DNA of 64,000 nucleotides from JAJDUF01 sp965214295 (GCA_965214295.1 OZ243944.1:3038001-3102000), one strand, 5' to 3'; numbered from the stretch's first letter, positions 8,241 through 16,794 are shown. Program-made: numbers and translations. Notes: a model not told the origin generated them from the letters alone.

Positions 8241-9071
8241 CTAGGGCAGATCGTAGATGCTGGTAGCGGGTGGTGGGCGGCGGTGCTCACCTTCCCGCAA
8301 GCGCAGGGCGTAGTCGTCGGCCTCAATCGCTCGCCGCGCTACGCGGTACAGCCCGGCGGCCGACACGCGGCGGACAATCGCTTCACCGATGACGATCCCG
8401 GACTGTGCCCCGGCCTTGATGAGGGGGGCATTCATCCGGTTGAAATCGGCGGAGCAGGCCATGTTGTGCGCCCAGGTCGGGACTGGCCGCTCAATACCTT
8501 GCTCGTCAACAATGCGGGCATTCGGTAGCTCGATAAAGCCAACGTACTCGGGCGCCAGTTCCTCCTCGACGGCCTCGAACGTCGTGTTCGAGCTGTGGGA
8601 AACGCCCAGCAGAAGAATCTGGGCATCCCAAGCCATGAGCTTTTGGAAGGGGCTTTCCCGGCCGCAGTTGGTCAGCGAATGGGTCGCCGTCAACTCGGCT
8701 GCGCGGAGACCGAGCGCGGAGACCGACTCCACTACGTGGTGACTGCGGTGGGTACTGCGCTGGCGGATGGCCTCCGAGATGGCGCCTAGCTCCGAGGGTG
8801 CGCGCCGCAGGTCGAACACGGGGTTGGGCGTGCGTTTCAGCGAATAGGTGCCGGCCGGGGCCGCGAGTGTGCCCGTCGGCCCAAGGCTGGCTAACAAGGC
8901 CTCCACCACGGTCGCGGCGCCGCCTTCTACGTAGCCGAACTTGCTCAACGAGGAGTGGCAGTAGACAGTGTCGCCAGGATGGATGCCCACGCGCCGGAAG
9001 CCTTGGAGGAGATCATCGTAGCTCACGTGGAGGCAGCGGGCGCGGCGGGTTTCGAGGTCCAGCTTGCTCAT
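8241..9071 (-). CDS. AAC(3)-family N-acetyltransferase-like protein
   Basis: 276 residues of the aminoglycoside 3-N-acetyltransferase/YokD family. Recognisable are HSSLSKFGYVEGG (39-51), GPTGTLAAPAGTY (64-76), ESPFQKLM (139-146) and the ILLLGVSHSSNTTFEAVEE block (152-170). Where many members have a His after the conserved Thr (NTSFH-like), this protein has Glu, so resistance activity should not be assumed. The ATG at 9071 follows AGGGAG at five bases; the longer upstream frame lacks support. It is first in a minus-strand run with three aminotransferases, so it may acetylate an amino group they install (inference). Confidence 0.8.
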   Translation of the reverse strand: MSKLDLETRRARCLHVSYDDLLQGFRRVGIHPGDTVYCHSSLSKFGYVEGGAATVVEALLASLGPTGTLAAPAGTYSLKRTPNPVFDLRRAPSELGAISEAIRQRSTHRSHHVVESVSALGLRAAELTATHSLTNCGRESPFQKLMAWDAQILLLGVSHSSNTTFEAVEEELAPEYVGFIELPNARIVDEQGIERPVPTWAHNMACSADFNRMNAPLIKAGAQSGIVIGEAIVRRVSAAGLYRVARRAIEADDYALRLREGEHRRPPPATSIYDLP

Positions 9072-9228
9072 GGCGGCTCCCTGTAGTCGCGCTATCCAGG
9101 CGCATAGTCTACACTTTGGGGCACAGTGCTTACGGGACTCTACGGTAGGGGAAGCAGTTGGCCTTGGCCGACCTCCAAGTTGACGTAATAGTGGGTATCC
9201 GGAATCAGTTCCCGATGGACTACGACGC

Positions 9229-10248
9229 ATGAGCGCTCAGTCGGATTGCCCGGACGTCTCGGTCGTCGTACCGGTCTACGAGGAAGTTGAAAACATTGGC
9301 GTGCTGTATCGTGCTCTGAATACGCACCTGGAGCAGTTGAATCAGTCCTACGAGGTGATTCTTGTAGACGACGGATCCAAGGATGGGAGCTGGGAGGAGC
9401 TGCAACGACTAGCTGTAGAGCACGCTCACTACACGGCCATTCGCCTCCGCAGGAACTTCGGCCAGTCGGCGGCGCTGGCAGCAGGCATTGACCATGCCCG
9501 CGGCGCGGTGATCGTGCTGATGGACGCGGACCTCCAGAATGACCCGGCGGATATCCCCAAGCTGCTGGCGGGAATCCAGGCTGGCTTTGACATCGTGAGT
9601 GGTTGGCGGGAGAAGCGCCAGGATACGTTTCTGTTACGTGTCCTCCCTTCCCAAATTGCCAACTGGCTGATCTCCCACGTTACCGGAGTTCACTTGCACG
9701 ACTATGGCTGCACGCTCAAAGCCTACCGGAGCGAGGTCCTGAAAGGGGTCCGCATATATGGTGAAATGCACCGTTTTCTGCCGGCTCTAGCGTTCCTGAA
9801 CGGCGCACACATTACCGAAATTCCCATCCGACACCATCCAAGGCAATATGGGAGATCTAAATATGGCATTAATCGTGTGCTCAAGGTCTCACTAGACCTG
9901 CTTACTGTGAAATTCCTCAGCGCCTTTGGCACAAAGCCTATCTATGCATTTGGCGGCACGGGCATAATGAGCCTTTTTCTTAGTCTAGGTGTTGTGCTCT
10001 GGTTGATCTACGACAAGCTGTTCCACGGGAAATACTTGATCGAGAGTCCGCTCCTGTTGCTATCGGTGCTACTCTTTCTCGTCGGCATTCAATTGCTTGC
10101 TCTAGGTCTTGTGGCAGAATTGGTTATGCGAACTTGGCATGAATCACAGGACAAGAAGGTCTACGATGTGCATGCTGTTGTGGGCGGAGAAAAACAACCG
10201 GGTAGAATGTCGCCAGTCTCTAGCACCGCGGCAAAGGAGGGGCCATGA
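9229..10248 (+). CDS. GtrB/DPM1-like family 2 glycosyltransferase
   Basis: 339 residues with an N-terminal GT-A domain: VVPVYEE, LVDDGSKDGS, RRNFGQSAA and the metal-binding DADLQ. Two C-terminal transmembrane helices follow (about 238-258 and 272-300). This layout matches polyprenyl-phosphate glycosyltransferases that load a sugar onto undecaprenyl phosphate. The 3' half (about 9.8-10.2 kb) is clearly AT-richer than neighbouring genes, suggesting transfer. It overlaps the HIT gene by ATGA. The large membrane glycosyltransferases at 22-30 kb are possible users of such lipid-linked sugars. Confidence 0.88.
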   Translation: MSAQSDCPDVSVVVPVYEEVENIGVLYRALNTHLEQLNQSYEVILVDDGSKDGSWEELQRLAVEHAHYTAIRLRRNFGQSAALAAGIDHARGAVIVLMDADLQNDPADIPKLLAGIQAGFDIVSGWREKRQDTFLLRVLPSQIANWLISHVTGVHLHDYGCTLKAYRSEVLKGVRIYGEMHRFLPALAFLNGAHITEIPIRHHPRQYGRSKYGINRVLKVSLDLLTVKFLSAFGTKPIYAFGGTGIMSLFLSLGVVLWLIYDKLFHGKYLIESPLLLLSVLLFLVGIQLLALGLVAELVMRTWHESQDKKVYDVHAVVGGEKQPGRMSPVSSTAAKEGP

Positions 10249-10712
10249 GCCGCACAGACTACGACTCCACGTGTGACGTTTGCAAGATCAATGCCCGTGA
10301 GCTACCCATCGAGGGCGGTGTGATCTTCGAGAACGATCTTTGGCTGATCCGCCACATGCCAGCACCCTATGGGCTGGCCGGCTGGATGATGCTCCATACG
10401 CAGCGGCACGTCCCGGGGCCGGCCGACTTCAACGATGAGGAAGCAGCCAACTTCGGCCCGGCGCTGCGGCACTTCCAGCGCGTGCAGCTGGAGGTCACCG
10501 GGGCACTCCGCATCTATACCGCCGGGTTCGGCGAGAGCAGCCCGCATATCCATATCCACATGGCGCCGCGCTATGCAGACCATCCTGATGATGCGCTCGC
10601 CTGGGGAGTGGCGAATCTGATGGGGGGCCGAATTCCCGTTGACCCGCAGGAGGTGGCGCGGATCACGCGGGCCTACCGCGAGGCATTGGCCGCCAATCCG
10701 CCGCCGCGGTGA
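10245..10712 (+). CDS. HIT-like family protein
   Basis: 155 residues. The histidine triad is H101-I-H103-I-H105 in SSPHIHIHMAPR, the nucleotide-phosphate-binding signature of HIT hydrolases and transferases. An N-terminal C10-x2-C13 pair may hold zinc, as in many bacterial HIT proteins. The start codon overlaps the glycosyltransferase stop (ATGA). Function is probably hydrolysis of a dinucleotide polyphosphate or nucleoside phosphoramidate; the exact substrate is unknown. Confidence 0.85.
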   Translation: MSRTDYDSTCDVCKINARELPIEGGVIFENDLWLIRHMPAPYGLAGWMMLHTQRHVPGPADFNDEEAANFGPALRHFQRVQLEVTGALRIYTAGFGESSPHIHIHMAPRYADHPDDALAWGVANLMGGRIPVDPQEVARITRAYREALAANPPPR

Positions 10713-10804
10713 TAGATGGATAGCGTTAGTGGTCAGTGGCCCGCTCCCGCCGCAGTGGCGAGACGGGGGCCAGCACTGGCTCAGTGCAAGGGGGTAGCTC
10801 TAGC

Positions 10805-11821
10805 ATGCCGCAGCCAGACCAGCCGCACATTCTTGTCCTGCCGTCCGGCGACTTGGCGGAGGAGATCATCACTACACGGGCCTGGGCCGTATTGGAATCG
10901 CTGGGCACGGTCGAGCGCAACTCCTTGGGGCGTATGCCCACGGCAGAGGAGTTGGCGGCGCTTGTGCCTTGCGCGACCGCTATCATGACTAGCTGGGGCA
11001 CACCGCCGTTTGACGATGCAGTGCTGGCGGCGGCGCAGCAGCTCCGGATCATCGGCCACGCTGCCGGCTCGATCCGAAGACTGACGCCACCACCGGTCTT
11101 CGCACGGGGAATTATCGTGACCCATGGCGCCGACGTGATCGCGCAATCGGTGGGGGAATGGGCACTCACGACGACGCTCATGGCGCTGCGGACCGCGCAT
11201 ACGTTTGATCGCGCCATGCAGGGCGGCCAGGCGTGGCACGGCACGAAGACCCGGTGGGGGCGTGAGCTGTACCGGAAGCGCGTCGGCATTATTGCCGCGA
11301 GCATGACCGGCCGCGCCTTCATCCGCCTCTTGCAGCCGTTCGATACGGAGATCACGGTCTACGACCCGTATCTCTCGGAGGAACGGGCCGCCGCGCTGGG
11401 CGTGCAGCGCGCCGCATCGCTCGACGAGTTGATGGCCGGCTCCGACATCATCTCCAACCATGCGCCGACAACACCGGAGACCGACGGCATGGTGGGCGCC
11501 AAGCAGCTCGCGCTCCTGCCGGACGATGCCTTGATCGTCAATACGGCCCGCGCTGCCGCCATTGACTACGCAGCACTCACCCGCGAGCTACAAACGGGCC
11601 GCTTGGTGGCCGCGCTCGACGTATTTCCCCAGGAGCCGCTCGCCGACGATAGCCCCCTGCGTGGGCTGCCGAACGTTATCCTCAGCCCCCACGTGGCCGG
11701 AGCGACGGTCGAGTCACGTGCCCGCCTAGGCGAGGCGATGGCCGACGAGTTCGCGCGGTTCTTCGCTGGCCGGCCGCTGCGCTACCAAGTCACCGGCAAC
11801 ATGCTCACCACGATGGCCTGA
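10805..11821 (+). CDS. D-isomer-specific 2-hydroxyacid dehydrogenase-like protein
   Basis: 338 residues with the catalytic triad of this family: R249 in VNTARAAAID, E277 in DVFPQEPL and H296 in LSPHVAGA. The ATG at 10805 follows an AGGGGG run by about ten bases; the frame extends upstream to 10736 without a better start. The dinucleotide-binding loop reads VGIIAASMTGR instead of GxGxxG, so NAD(P) binding may be unusual. Related to SerA-type enzymes but lacking a C-terminal regulatory domain. Followed by an 8-bp hairpin at 11842. Confidence 0.83.
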   Translation: MPQPDQPHILVLPSGDLAEEIITTRAWAVLESLGTVERNSLGRMPTAEELAALVPCATAIMTSWGTPPFDDAVLAAAQQLRIIGHAAGSIRRLTPPPVFARGIIVTHGADVIAQSVGEWALTTTLMALRTAHTFDRAMQGGQAWHGTKTRWGRELYRKRVGIIAASMTGRAFIRLLQPFDTEITVYDPYLSEERAAALGVQRAASLDELMAGSDIISNHAPTTPETDGMVGAKQLALLPDDALIVNTARAAAIDYAALTRELQTGRLVAALDVFPQEPLADDSPLRGLPNVILSPHVAGATVESRARLGEAMADEFARFFAGRPLRYQVTGNMLTTMA

Positions 11822-11841
11822 ATCCGGCTAGCGGCGGTCTG

Positions 11842-11860
11842 CCGTGCTGACGCAGCACGG
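11842..11860 (+). terminator. Hairpin after the dehydrogenase gene
   Basis: CCGTGCTG, loop ACG, CAGCACGG gives an 8-bp perfect stem 20 bp after the stop codon. There is no U-tract, so this is a candidate terminator only. The rest of 11822-12013 shows nothing recognisable. Confidence 0.45.
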
Positions 11861-12012
11861 TAATCATGAAGTGGGACATCAGCGACGGAGCAGCAGGTGG
11901 CTCATGGCGAGGTAGCGCCACGCTGCCCTGCTGTCAGGATACGCTTCATAGTCCCTCCTCACGGACCGCTCGGCTACCGACATGTACCACTCTCGCAGCA
12001 CTTGACGCCCTA

Positions 12013-12021
12013 TGCTACACT
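12013..12021 (+). promoter_or_regulatory. Extended -10 promoter for a leaderless transcript
   Basis: TGC followed by TACACT ends seven bases before the ATG at 12028, so transcription would begin at or next to the start codon. No matching -35 is seen, as expected for an extended -10. No SD precedes the ATG. Confidence 0.4.
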
Positions 12022-12027
12022 AGATGT

Positions 12028-12297
12028 ATGCCTGAGCGCCTAAGCAGACCGAAACACCCGCGCGACCTCAATCAACGCGCGTTCCAAACTGTTCAAGCAG
12101 CCAAGGACAGCGGGAGCAGAGCGGAGACCGAGGGGAAAGATCCTCACGCCGTTGCCTTGGGGCGTAAAGGCGGGGCAAAGGGTGGCCGTGCGCGGGCCAA
12201 GAAGCTCAGTCCTGAGCGGCGGAGCGAGATTGCACGGAAGGCAGCACGGGCACGGTGGGCGCGTAGCAACAGGAATACCACCCATGAAACAATGTGA
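12028..12297 (+). CDS. Small basic protein with a KGG-type motif
   Basis: 89 residues, strongly basic, with GRKGGAKGGRARAKKLSPE followed by RRSEIARKAARARW. Similar short basic proteins occur widely in bacteria and phages without proven function; nucleic-acid binding is plausible. The gene starts near an extended -10 and its last 14 bases overlap the methyltransferase start, so the two are probably co-translated. It may be a regulator or accessory of the restriction-modification remnant, but this is inference. Confidence 0.55.
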   Translation: MPERLSRPKHPRDLNQRAFQTVQAAKDSGSRAETEGKDPHAVALGRKGGAKGGRARAKKLSPERRSEIARKAARARWARSNRNTTHETM

Positions 12298-13162
12298 CGA
12301 TGTGCTGAATACGGTGATCTGTGGAGACGCCGCCTCGGCGCTGCGCGACCTTCCAGACGGATGCTGTGATATCGTTGTAACAAGCCCCCCCTATTTCTTG
12401 CAACGAAATTATGGCAATGGTGTTCAGATAGGCAACGAGCAGACACCTGATCAGTATGTGGCGAGGCTAAGGGACATCTTTCGTGAGTGCCGTCGGGTTC
12501 TCGCGGATCGTGGCACATTTTGGCTCAATCTTGGAGATAAGTACCATAAGAAGCAGCTTCTCGGAATGCCCTGGCGGGTCGCCCTTGCGCTACAAGATGA
12601 CGGCTGGTACCTACGGTCGGACATTATTTGGCATAAGCCAAACGCAATGCCTTCACCGGTGAAGATGCGTCCGACTGTGGATCACGAGTATATCTTTCTA
12701 TTCTCGAAAAAACCTGACTATTACTATGACGCAGATGCCATCAGGGAGCCGCACGTTACGTTTACTCCCCAAAGCAAAATGCGTGGTGGCAGAGGTCACT
12801 TCGGCAAGGCCGGAAGTACACCGGAAAAAGGTAAATATGGAAACAGTGCCAACCTACACAAAGGTCGGTGGGATCAAGCATTTCATCCGCTGGGACGGAA
12901 TAAGCGCACCGTTTGGTCTATCCCGCTTTCCAAGAACCGAGAGCCACATTTCGCCGTATTTCCGGAGAAGTTAGTTACTCCTTGCATTCTAGCCGGCTGC
13001 CCTCCGGGAGGTGTGGTCTTGGATCCCTTCATTGGCAGCGGAACAACAGCATTAGTAGCCCTGCGCCTGGGAAGAAAATTCATCGGCATAGATTGCCAGC
13101 CACAATACTGTAAAATGGCTAGGAAGAAAGTGTCTGGAGTGCAATCCCAGTTGCTATCCTAG
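12284..13162 (+). CDS. Beta-class site-specific DNA methyltransferase (m4C or m6A)
   Basis: 292 residues. The catalytic motif IV TSPPY is at 33-37 and the AdoMet-binding motif I DPFIGSGTT at 247-255, the order defining beta-class N4-cytosine/N6-adenine methyltransferases. The central 150-230 region would be target recognition. Base composition is clearly lower in G+C than surrounding genes, indicating transfer. The start overlaps the KGG-type gene. The partner endonuclease, encoded convergently at 13159-13570, is broken, so the enzyme is probably an orphan. Confidence 0.87.
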   Translation: MKQCDDVLNTVICGDAASALRDLPDGCCDIVVTSPPYFLQRNYGNGVQIGNEQTPDQYVARLRDIFRECRRVLADRGTFWLNLGDKYHKKQLLGMPWRVALALQDDGWYLRSDIIWHKPNAMPSPVKMRPTVDHEYIFLFSKKPDYYYDADAIREPHVTFTPQSKMRGGRGHFGKAGSTPEKGKYGNSANLHKGRWDQAFHPLGRNKRTVWSIPLSKNREPHFAVFPEKLVTPCILAGCPPGGVVLDPFIGSGTTALVALRLGRKFIGIDCQPQYCKMARKKVSGVQSQLLS

Positions 13163-13570
13163 GGTGCCCCGGCCAGTCCTCGAAAGACGTGTATGATCTT
13201 CTCCAGTTCTCCAGGAAGCAATTCATTGATGATATCTATTTGATTGGGGTTGGCCCGGACATGAATCCACTCTTCAGCCTGCAAAGATTCAAGATCACCG
13301 CTCCACGACTCCACGATGACTACAGGAATGCACGAAAATCCATGCTCGCTGGCTACCGAAATTGACTTATCTATATCACGGGTGAAGAGCCTTGCGTGCC
13401 CACCACCCATTGCCTCTCGTGTCTTGATCGGCATGATGATAGAGTTCGACTTCCTCCGCACTTCGATGTCGTAGGTTTCGCCACCGACACGTGCCTGCTT
13501 GTCACTGAATAGAAGGGAGATTGGCCCGGACAATGGTAATTAGCTCGCGCAGCCGCCAGTTTTCAAGCAT
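13159..13570 (-). pseudogene. Remnant of a type II restriction endonuclease
   Basis: The long frame (13159-13533) encodes 124 residues with IIMPIKTREAMGGGHARLFTRDID, a segment I associate with restriction endonucleases, where the Glu/Lys residues would be catalytic. It has only a TTG start and no SD. In another frame, ATG 13570 follows GGAG by seven bases and encodes MLENWRLRELITIVRANLP before hitting a stop. The two pieces read as one protein broken by a frameshift near 13510-13530, probably with loss of the N-terminal domain. It shares low G+C with the convergent methyltransferase and their 3' ends overlap by 4 bp. Confidence 0.55.
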
Positions 13571-13645
13571 GGTTCAACTCCAGTAGTAACGATTGTGTCA
13601 GGCACCGATATTGCGGCACTGCCCATCAGGCGGCTGTTTTCCGAT

Positions 13646-14833
13646 TTACCTACCCCAAGGGTAAGCTCTGGCGACCTCTTCGTTGAGGTCGGTGCCCCAG
13701 CCGGGGCCGGTGGGCACCGTCAGGGCACCGTTGACGATCTCCGGCCGGTTGGTGACGAGATCATCCTTCCACGGCACGTCGTCTACGTCTATCTCCATGA
13801 TATGCACGTTGGGGAGCACGGCGCACAGGCTCGCGCCGACGAACGTTGCCAGGTGACTGTAGTAGTTGTGGGGCGCGACGTTGAGCTGATACAGCTCGGC
13901 CAGATTGCCGATCTTCTTGGCCTGGCTAAAGCCATTCCAGGGCACGTCTACCATGAACACGTCGGCGGCGCGTTGCTCGAAGTACGGCAAGTATTCTCGC
14001 GGATGGAAGAGGTTCTCGCCGGTGCAAATCTTGGTGGTCGTCGCCTCCTTGACCTGGCGGATACCGGCGGGGTCGTACATATCCACTTCCAGCCACAGCA
14101 GCGCAAACGGCTCCACCACCTGGGCAATCCGCGCGGCGCTCTCGGGCTTGAAGAGAAAGTTGAGGTCGAGGTTGATGTCCACGTCGGGGCCAACGGCGTC
14201 GCGGAAGGTGCCGATAAGCTGCTCGATGTGCCGCAGCAGCGGCGCGGTGACAATCTGATCCGTGCCGCCCAGTTCGCTGCCGAGGCCGGCCAACTCACCA
14301 AATCCGGCCGGCGACTGCTCACGCGGGAGGACCACGTTCGTCTTGAGGGCCGTAAACCCGCGCTGCACCACCTCCTGCCCCAGCGCCGCGATGTCGGCCA
14401 GCGTGTTGATCGGCGGCGCGCCGACGTGCTCGGCGTAGCGCGCTCTGGTCGTGCCGCAGTGGGACCAGTAGAGGCGGATGCGCTCGCGCATCGGCCCACC
14501 GAACAGCTCGACCACCGAGATACCGAGCGCCTTGGCCGTGATGTCCACGAGGGCGCACTCGATGCCGGCGGTAGCCTTGGCGGCAATACCGCCGGGACTT
14601 TGCCGCGTGCTATACAGCAGCTCCCAGGCCCGCCGCTCGTAGGCACGCGGATCCTGGCCGAGCAGCAGAGGCGTCAGGTCCTCGATGGTGCCGACGATGC
14701 CGTGTGGCTGCGGCGACCAGCAATCACTACACTCGCCGTAGCCGACCACCCCCTCGTCGGTAGTCACTTTCACGAATATCCAGGGGCGCCAGCCGGCATC
14801 CACAACAAAGGTCTCGACGCTCGTAATCTTCAT
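13646..14833 (-). CDS. Mandelate racemase/muconate lactonizing enzyme family protein
   Basis: 395 residues of the enolase superfamily. The three metal ligands are visible as D223 (NLDLN), E249 (WLEVD) and E273 (TGEN). K164 in TALKTN and H322 in APHN are candidate acid/base residues. Such enzymes abstract a proton alpha to a carboxylate and often dehydrate sugar acids, though the substrate is not readable. ATG 14833 follows AGAGG by seven bases and is preferred over GTG 14839. The neighbouring esterase on the same strand fits a role in plant-derived sugar use (inference). Confidence 0.87.
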   Translation of the reverse strand: MKITSVETFVVDAGWRPWIFVKVTTDEGVVGYGECSDCWSPQPHGIVGTIEDLTPLLLGQDPRAYERRAWELLYSTRQSPGGIAAKATAGIECALVDITAKALGISVVELFGGPMRERIRLYWSHCGTTRARYAEHVGAPPINTLADIAALGQEVVQRGFTALKTNVVLPREQSPAGFGELAGLGSELGGTDQIVTAPLLRHIEQLIGTFRDAVGPDVDINLDLNFLFKPESAARIAQVVEPFALLWLEVDMYDPAGIRQVKEATTTKICTGENLFHPREYLPYFEQRAADVFMVDVPWNGFSQAKKIGNLAELYQLNVAPHNYYSHLATFVGASLCAVLPNVHIMEIDVDDVPWKDDLVTNRPEIVNGALTVPTGPGWGTDLNEEVARAYPWGR

Positions 14834-14863
14834 GGACACGCCTCTCTACTCCATCTGTCATTT

Positions 14864-14889
14864 GTCATTCCCGCGCAAGCGGGAATGAC
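14864..14889. repeat. REP-like palindrome, archetype copy
   Basis: Perfect 11-bp arms GTCATTCCCGC and GCGGGAATGAC around a GCAA loop. This is the cleanest member of a family of at least a dozen copies in the window (141, 1967, 4059, 14864, 24351, 24433, 29275, 38861, 48496, 49384, 53921, 63305, 63467). Confidence 0.85.
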
Positions 14890-14930
14890 GGGGACGGGAG
14901 GCGGTGCCGGCCGGACTCCAGCCCCCCGAC

Positions 14931-15005
14931 CGCCCTCACGTCTCGCCCCCGTCGCCACCGGATCACGACCGCTCCCATCGCGCACCCCACCACGCTGCAA
15001 AACCT
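14931..15005. repeat. Fragment related to the repeat ORF at 1.6-1.7 kb
   Basis: The stretch with CACCGGATCACGACCGCTCC and CACCCCACCACGCT matches 1640-1735 with substitutions and a deletion between the two blocks. It lies between the enolase-superfamily gene and the esterase and has no start or SD of its own. Confidence 0.55.
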
Positions 15006-15041
15006 ACCCTTGTCAGGGTCGGGGGGTGAGGCGCGGCCTAA

Positions 15042-16082
15042 CTAGCCGGCGCGTTGCAGCTCTCGGAGCATCACCGGCCACGCCTCGGCTGCGTAGAAGC
15101 GGTGCCCCGCGGAGCCGACGACCAAATGGCAGCGGTCAGCAGCGCCGGCCGCTGCGTAGACCTGCAGCAGGTCTGCAAAGGCGCGCCGGGTGGCCGCGAT
15201 GGGGAAAATCTCGTCGTGCTCTCCGGCGACCAGCACCACGGGCCGCGGGGCGAACAGGCCCATCACGTCGGCCATCTCCGCGTACCGGAGCAGCCCCGGC
15301 ACGTAGTTGTCGGCGCAGTGGTAGATTGACATGACTGAATCGCGGAACGTGCAGAAGTAGCACGAGGGCATCGCGTACCGGAGCCGTGGCAACACCGCCG
15401 CGGAGAAGAGGCTGGTCGTACCACCACCGGAGTTCCCCATAATGCCGACCCGCGACCAGTCCACGTCGTCGCGGGTCTCCAGATAGTCCAGGCCGCGGTC
15501 GACATCGAACACCCGCTCGCCGATCAGCGTGCGACCGAGCATCAGCGCGTGCATGGTGGCATCGTGACAGCCGTGGGTCGAGACGCGCTCCTGGTGCCGC
15601 TCCCGGCGCTCGCCAAAGGAGCGCTGCTCGATGCAGAGTGCGGCGATTCCGCGCGCCATGCAGCCCAATCCGAAGTCACGATCACCCTCGACCGCGATGG
15701 GGACGCTGTTATCGTCGCGGTCAACCGCGATGGAAACGTGCGCCCCGGTCGTGTGCCCTTGGACACAGATGAACCAGGTATAGGGCGGTGTTGCAGACTT
15801 AGGCAGGCAGACATATGCCATCACGTCCGCATACGGCTCGGCGGTGAAGACGATCTTCTCGATAGTGCCGAGCGGATGCCGCCGCTGCCAGCGGGAGCGC
15901 ACGTCGAGCGCCACCCGGTCGCCAGCGGGCATACCGAGCAGCGATGTGACCTTGCGCCGGAGCCGGCGTTGCCAGGCCCACACGTCGCCCCTATCGTAGC
16001 CCAACGCGGGCGTGAGCGAGTCCATCACGTGGCGGTGATTGAGCGACGGTGAATAGCTAACGTCCGGCTGGGTACTGGTCAT
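15042..16082 (-). CDS. Alpha/beta hydrolase, acetyl xylan esterase-like
   Basis: 346 residues with a complete catalytic triad: S218 in MGNSGGGT (GxSxG), D290 in VAGEHDEIFP and H327 in GSAGHRFY. The shape fits Abhydrolase_7/acetyl xylan esterase-like proteins that remove acyl groups from carbohydrates. I favour ATG 16082, 11 bases after GGGAGG; an in-frame ATG at 16130 is possible. No signal peptide is visible, so it would act in the cytoplasm on imported compounds. Confidence 0.8.
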   Translation of the reverse strand: MTSTQPDVSYSPSLNHRHVMDSLTPALGYDRGDVWAWQRRLRRKVTSLLGMPAGDRVALDVRSRWQRRHPLGTIEKIVFTAEPYADVMAYVCLPKSATPPYTWFICVQGHTTGAHVSIAVDRDDNSVPIAVEGDRDFGLGCMARGIAALCIEQRSFGERRERHQERVSTHGCHDATMHALMLGRTLIGERVFDVDRGLDYLETRDDVDWSRVGIMGNSGGGTTSLFSAAVLPRLRYAMPSCYFCTFRDSVMSIYHCADNYVPGLLRYAEMADVMGLFAPRPVVLVAGEHDEIFPIAATRRAFADLLQVYAAAGAADRCHLVVGSAGHRFYAAEAWPVMLRELQRAG

Positions 16083-16173
16083 TGGCGTTGGTACCTCCCA
16101 AGTAGCCTCATTGTCGGCGCCCACAGCCAAATCGCGGCCGGCCGTCGCAGCCTAGGGTGGGCAGACCCAGGTT

Positions 16174-16761
16174 TTATCGAGGTCGGCCGACCTCACGGCG
16201 CGCTCGGCGGGACCTCGTCCATCGCCGCGCCCACGCCAGCGCGACGCTCGCGGCCACCGCCATCGTGCCCGCAAGCAAGTTGAACAGGATGTCAACTGGG
16301 TCGAAGACGCGGTTAGGCAGAAACCACTGGATACACTCGTCGAGCAAGCCCAGCGCCGCCGTCGCCAGGATGGCCAACAGGGGCGGCAGGGGGACGCGGC
16401 GCCCTTGGCTCGCGCGCTCGGCGAGCGCTGCATAGGTGAAGACGCCCACCACACCATACTCCATGAGGTGCGAGCGCTCCACCGGACTCCCCATCCGTAG
16501 GAACACCAGCAGGTAGACGGCCGTGACACCCAGCGCGACGGCAATCTCCACCCCGCCCGGCCGCGCCTTCACCCCATACGTGACGGCAGTTGCCCCCACG
16601 AGCAGCGCGCAGAGGATGAAGATGGCGGCATTAAACAGGCCGCGCTCATACAGTACCCCGGCCAGTGTCGACGCGAGGCCGAGCGTGGAGTAGATTGCCA
16701 CTACGACGGCCAACGTCCACAGCCAAAGGCGCCGCTCCCGCTTGGATGAGAAGATGGTCAT
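16174..16761 (-). CDS. VanZ-like membrane protein
   Basis: 195 residues with about five hydrophobic helices. The VanZ-like signature is in the second half: ERSHLMEYGVVG followed by DECIQWFLPNRVFDPVDI and NLLAG. VanZ proteins influence teicoplanin resistance, but most VanZ-like proteins have no known role. Residues 175-195 form a very basic cytoplasmic tail. It ends the minus-strand run led by HyuA and HyuB. Confidence 0.8.
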   Translation of the reverse strand: MTIFSSKRERRLWLWTLAVVVAIYSTLGLASTLAGVLYERGLFNAAIFILCALLVGATAVTYGVKARPGGVEIAVALGVTAVYLLVFLRMGSPVERSHLMEYGVVGVFTYAALAERASQGRRVPLPPLLAILATAALGLLDECIQWFLPNRVFDPVDILFNLLAGTMAVAASVALAWARRWTRSRRARREVGRPR

Positions 16762-16794
16762 GGCCGAAACTATAGCTGGTCAGGACGCGCGCTG

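Noticed and set aside
8241..9071. Calling the AAC(3)-like gene an aminoglycoside resistance gene
   Set aside because: Family membership is clear, but a usually conserved His position is Glu and the context is metabolic, so resistance is not supported.
13595..15334. 579-residue plus-strand frame
   Set aside because: It is antisense to the enolase-superfamily and esterase genes, has no recognisable motif, and follows the usual high-GC shadow pattern.
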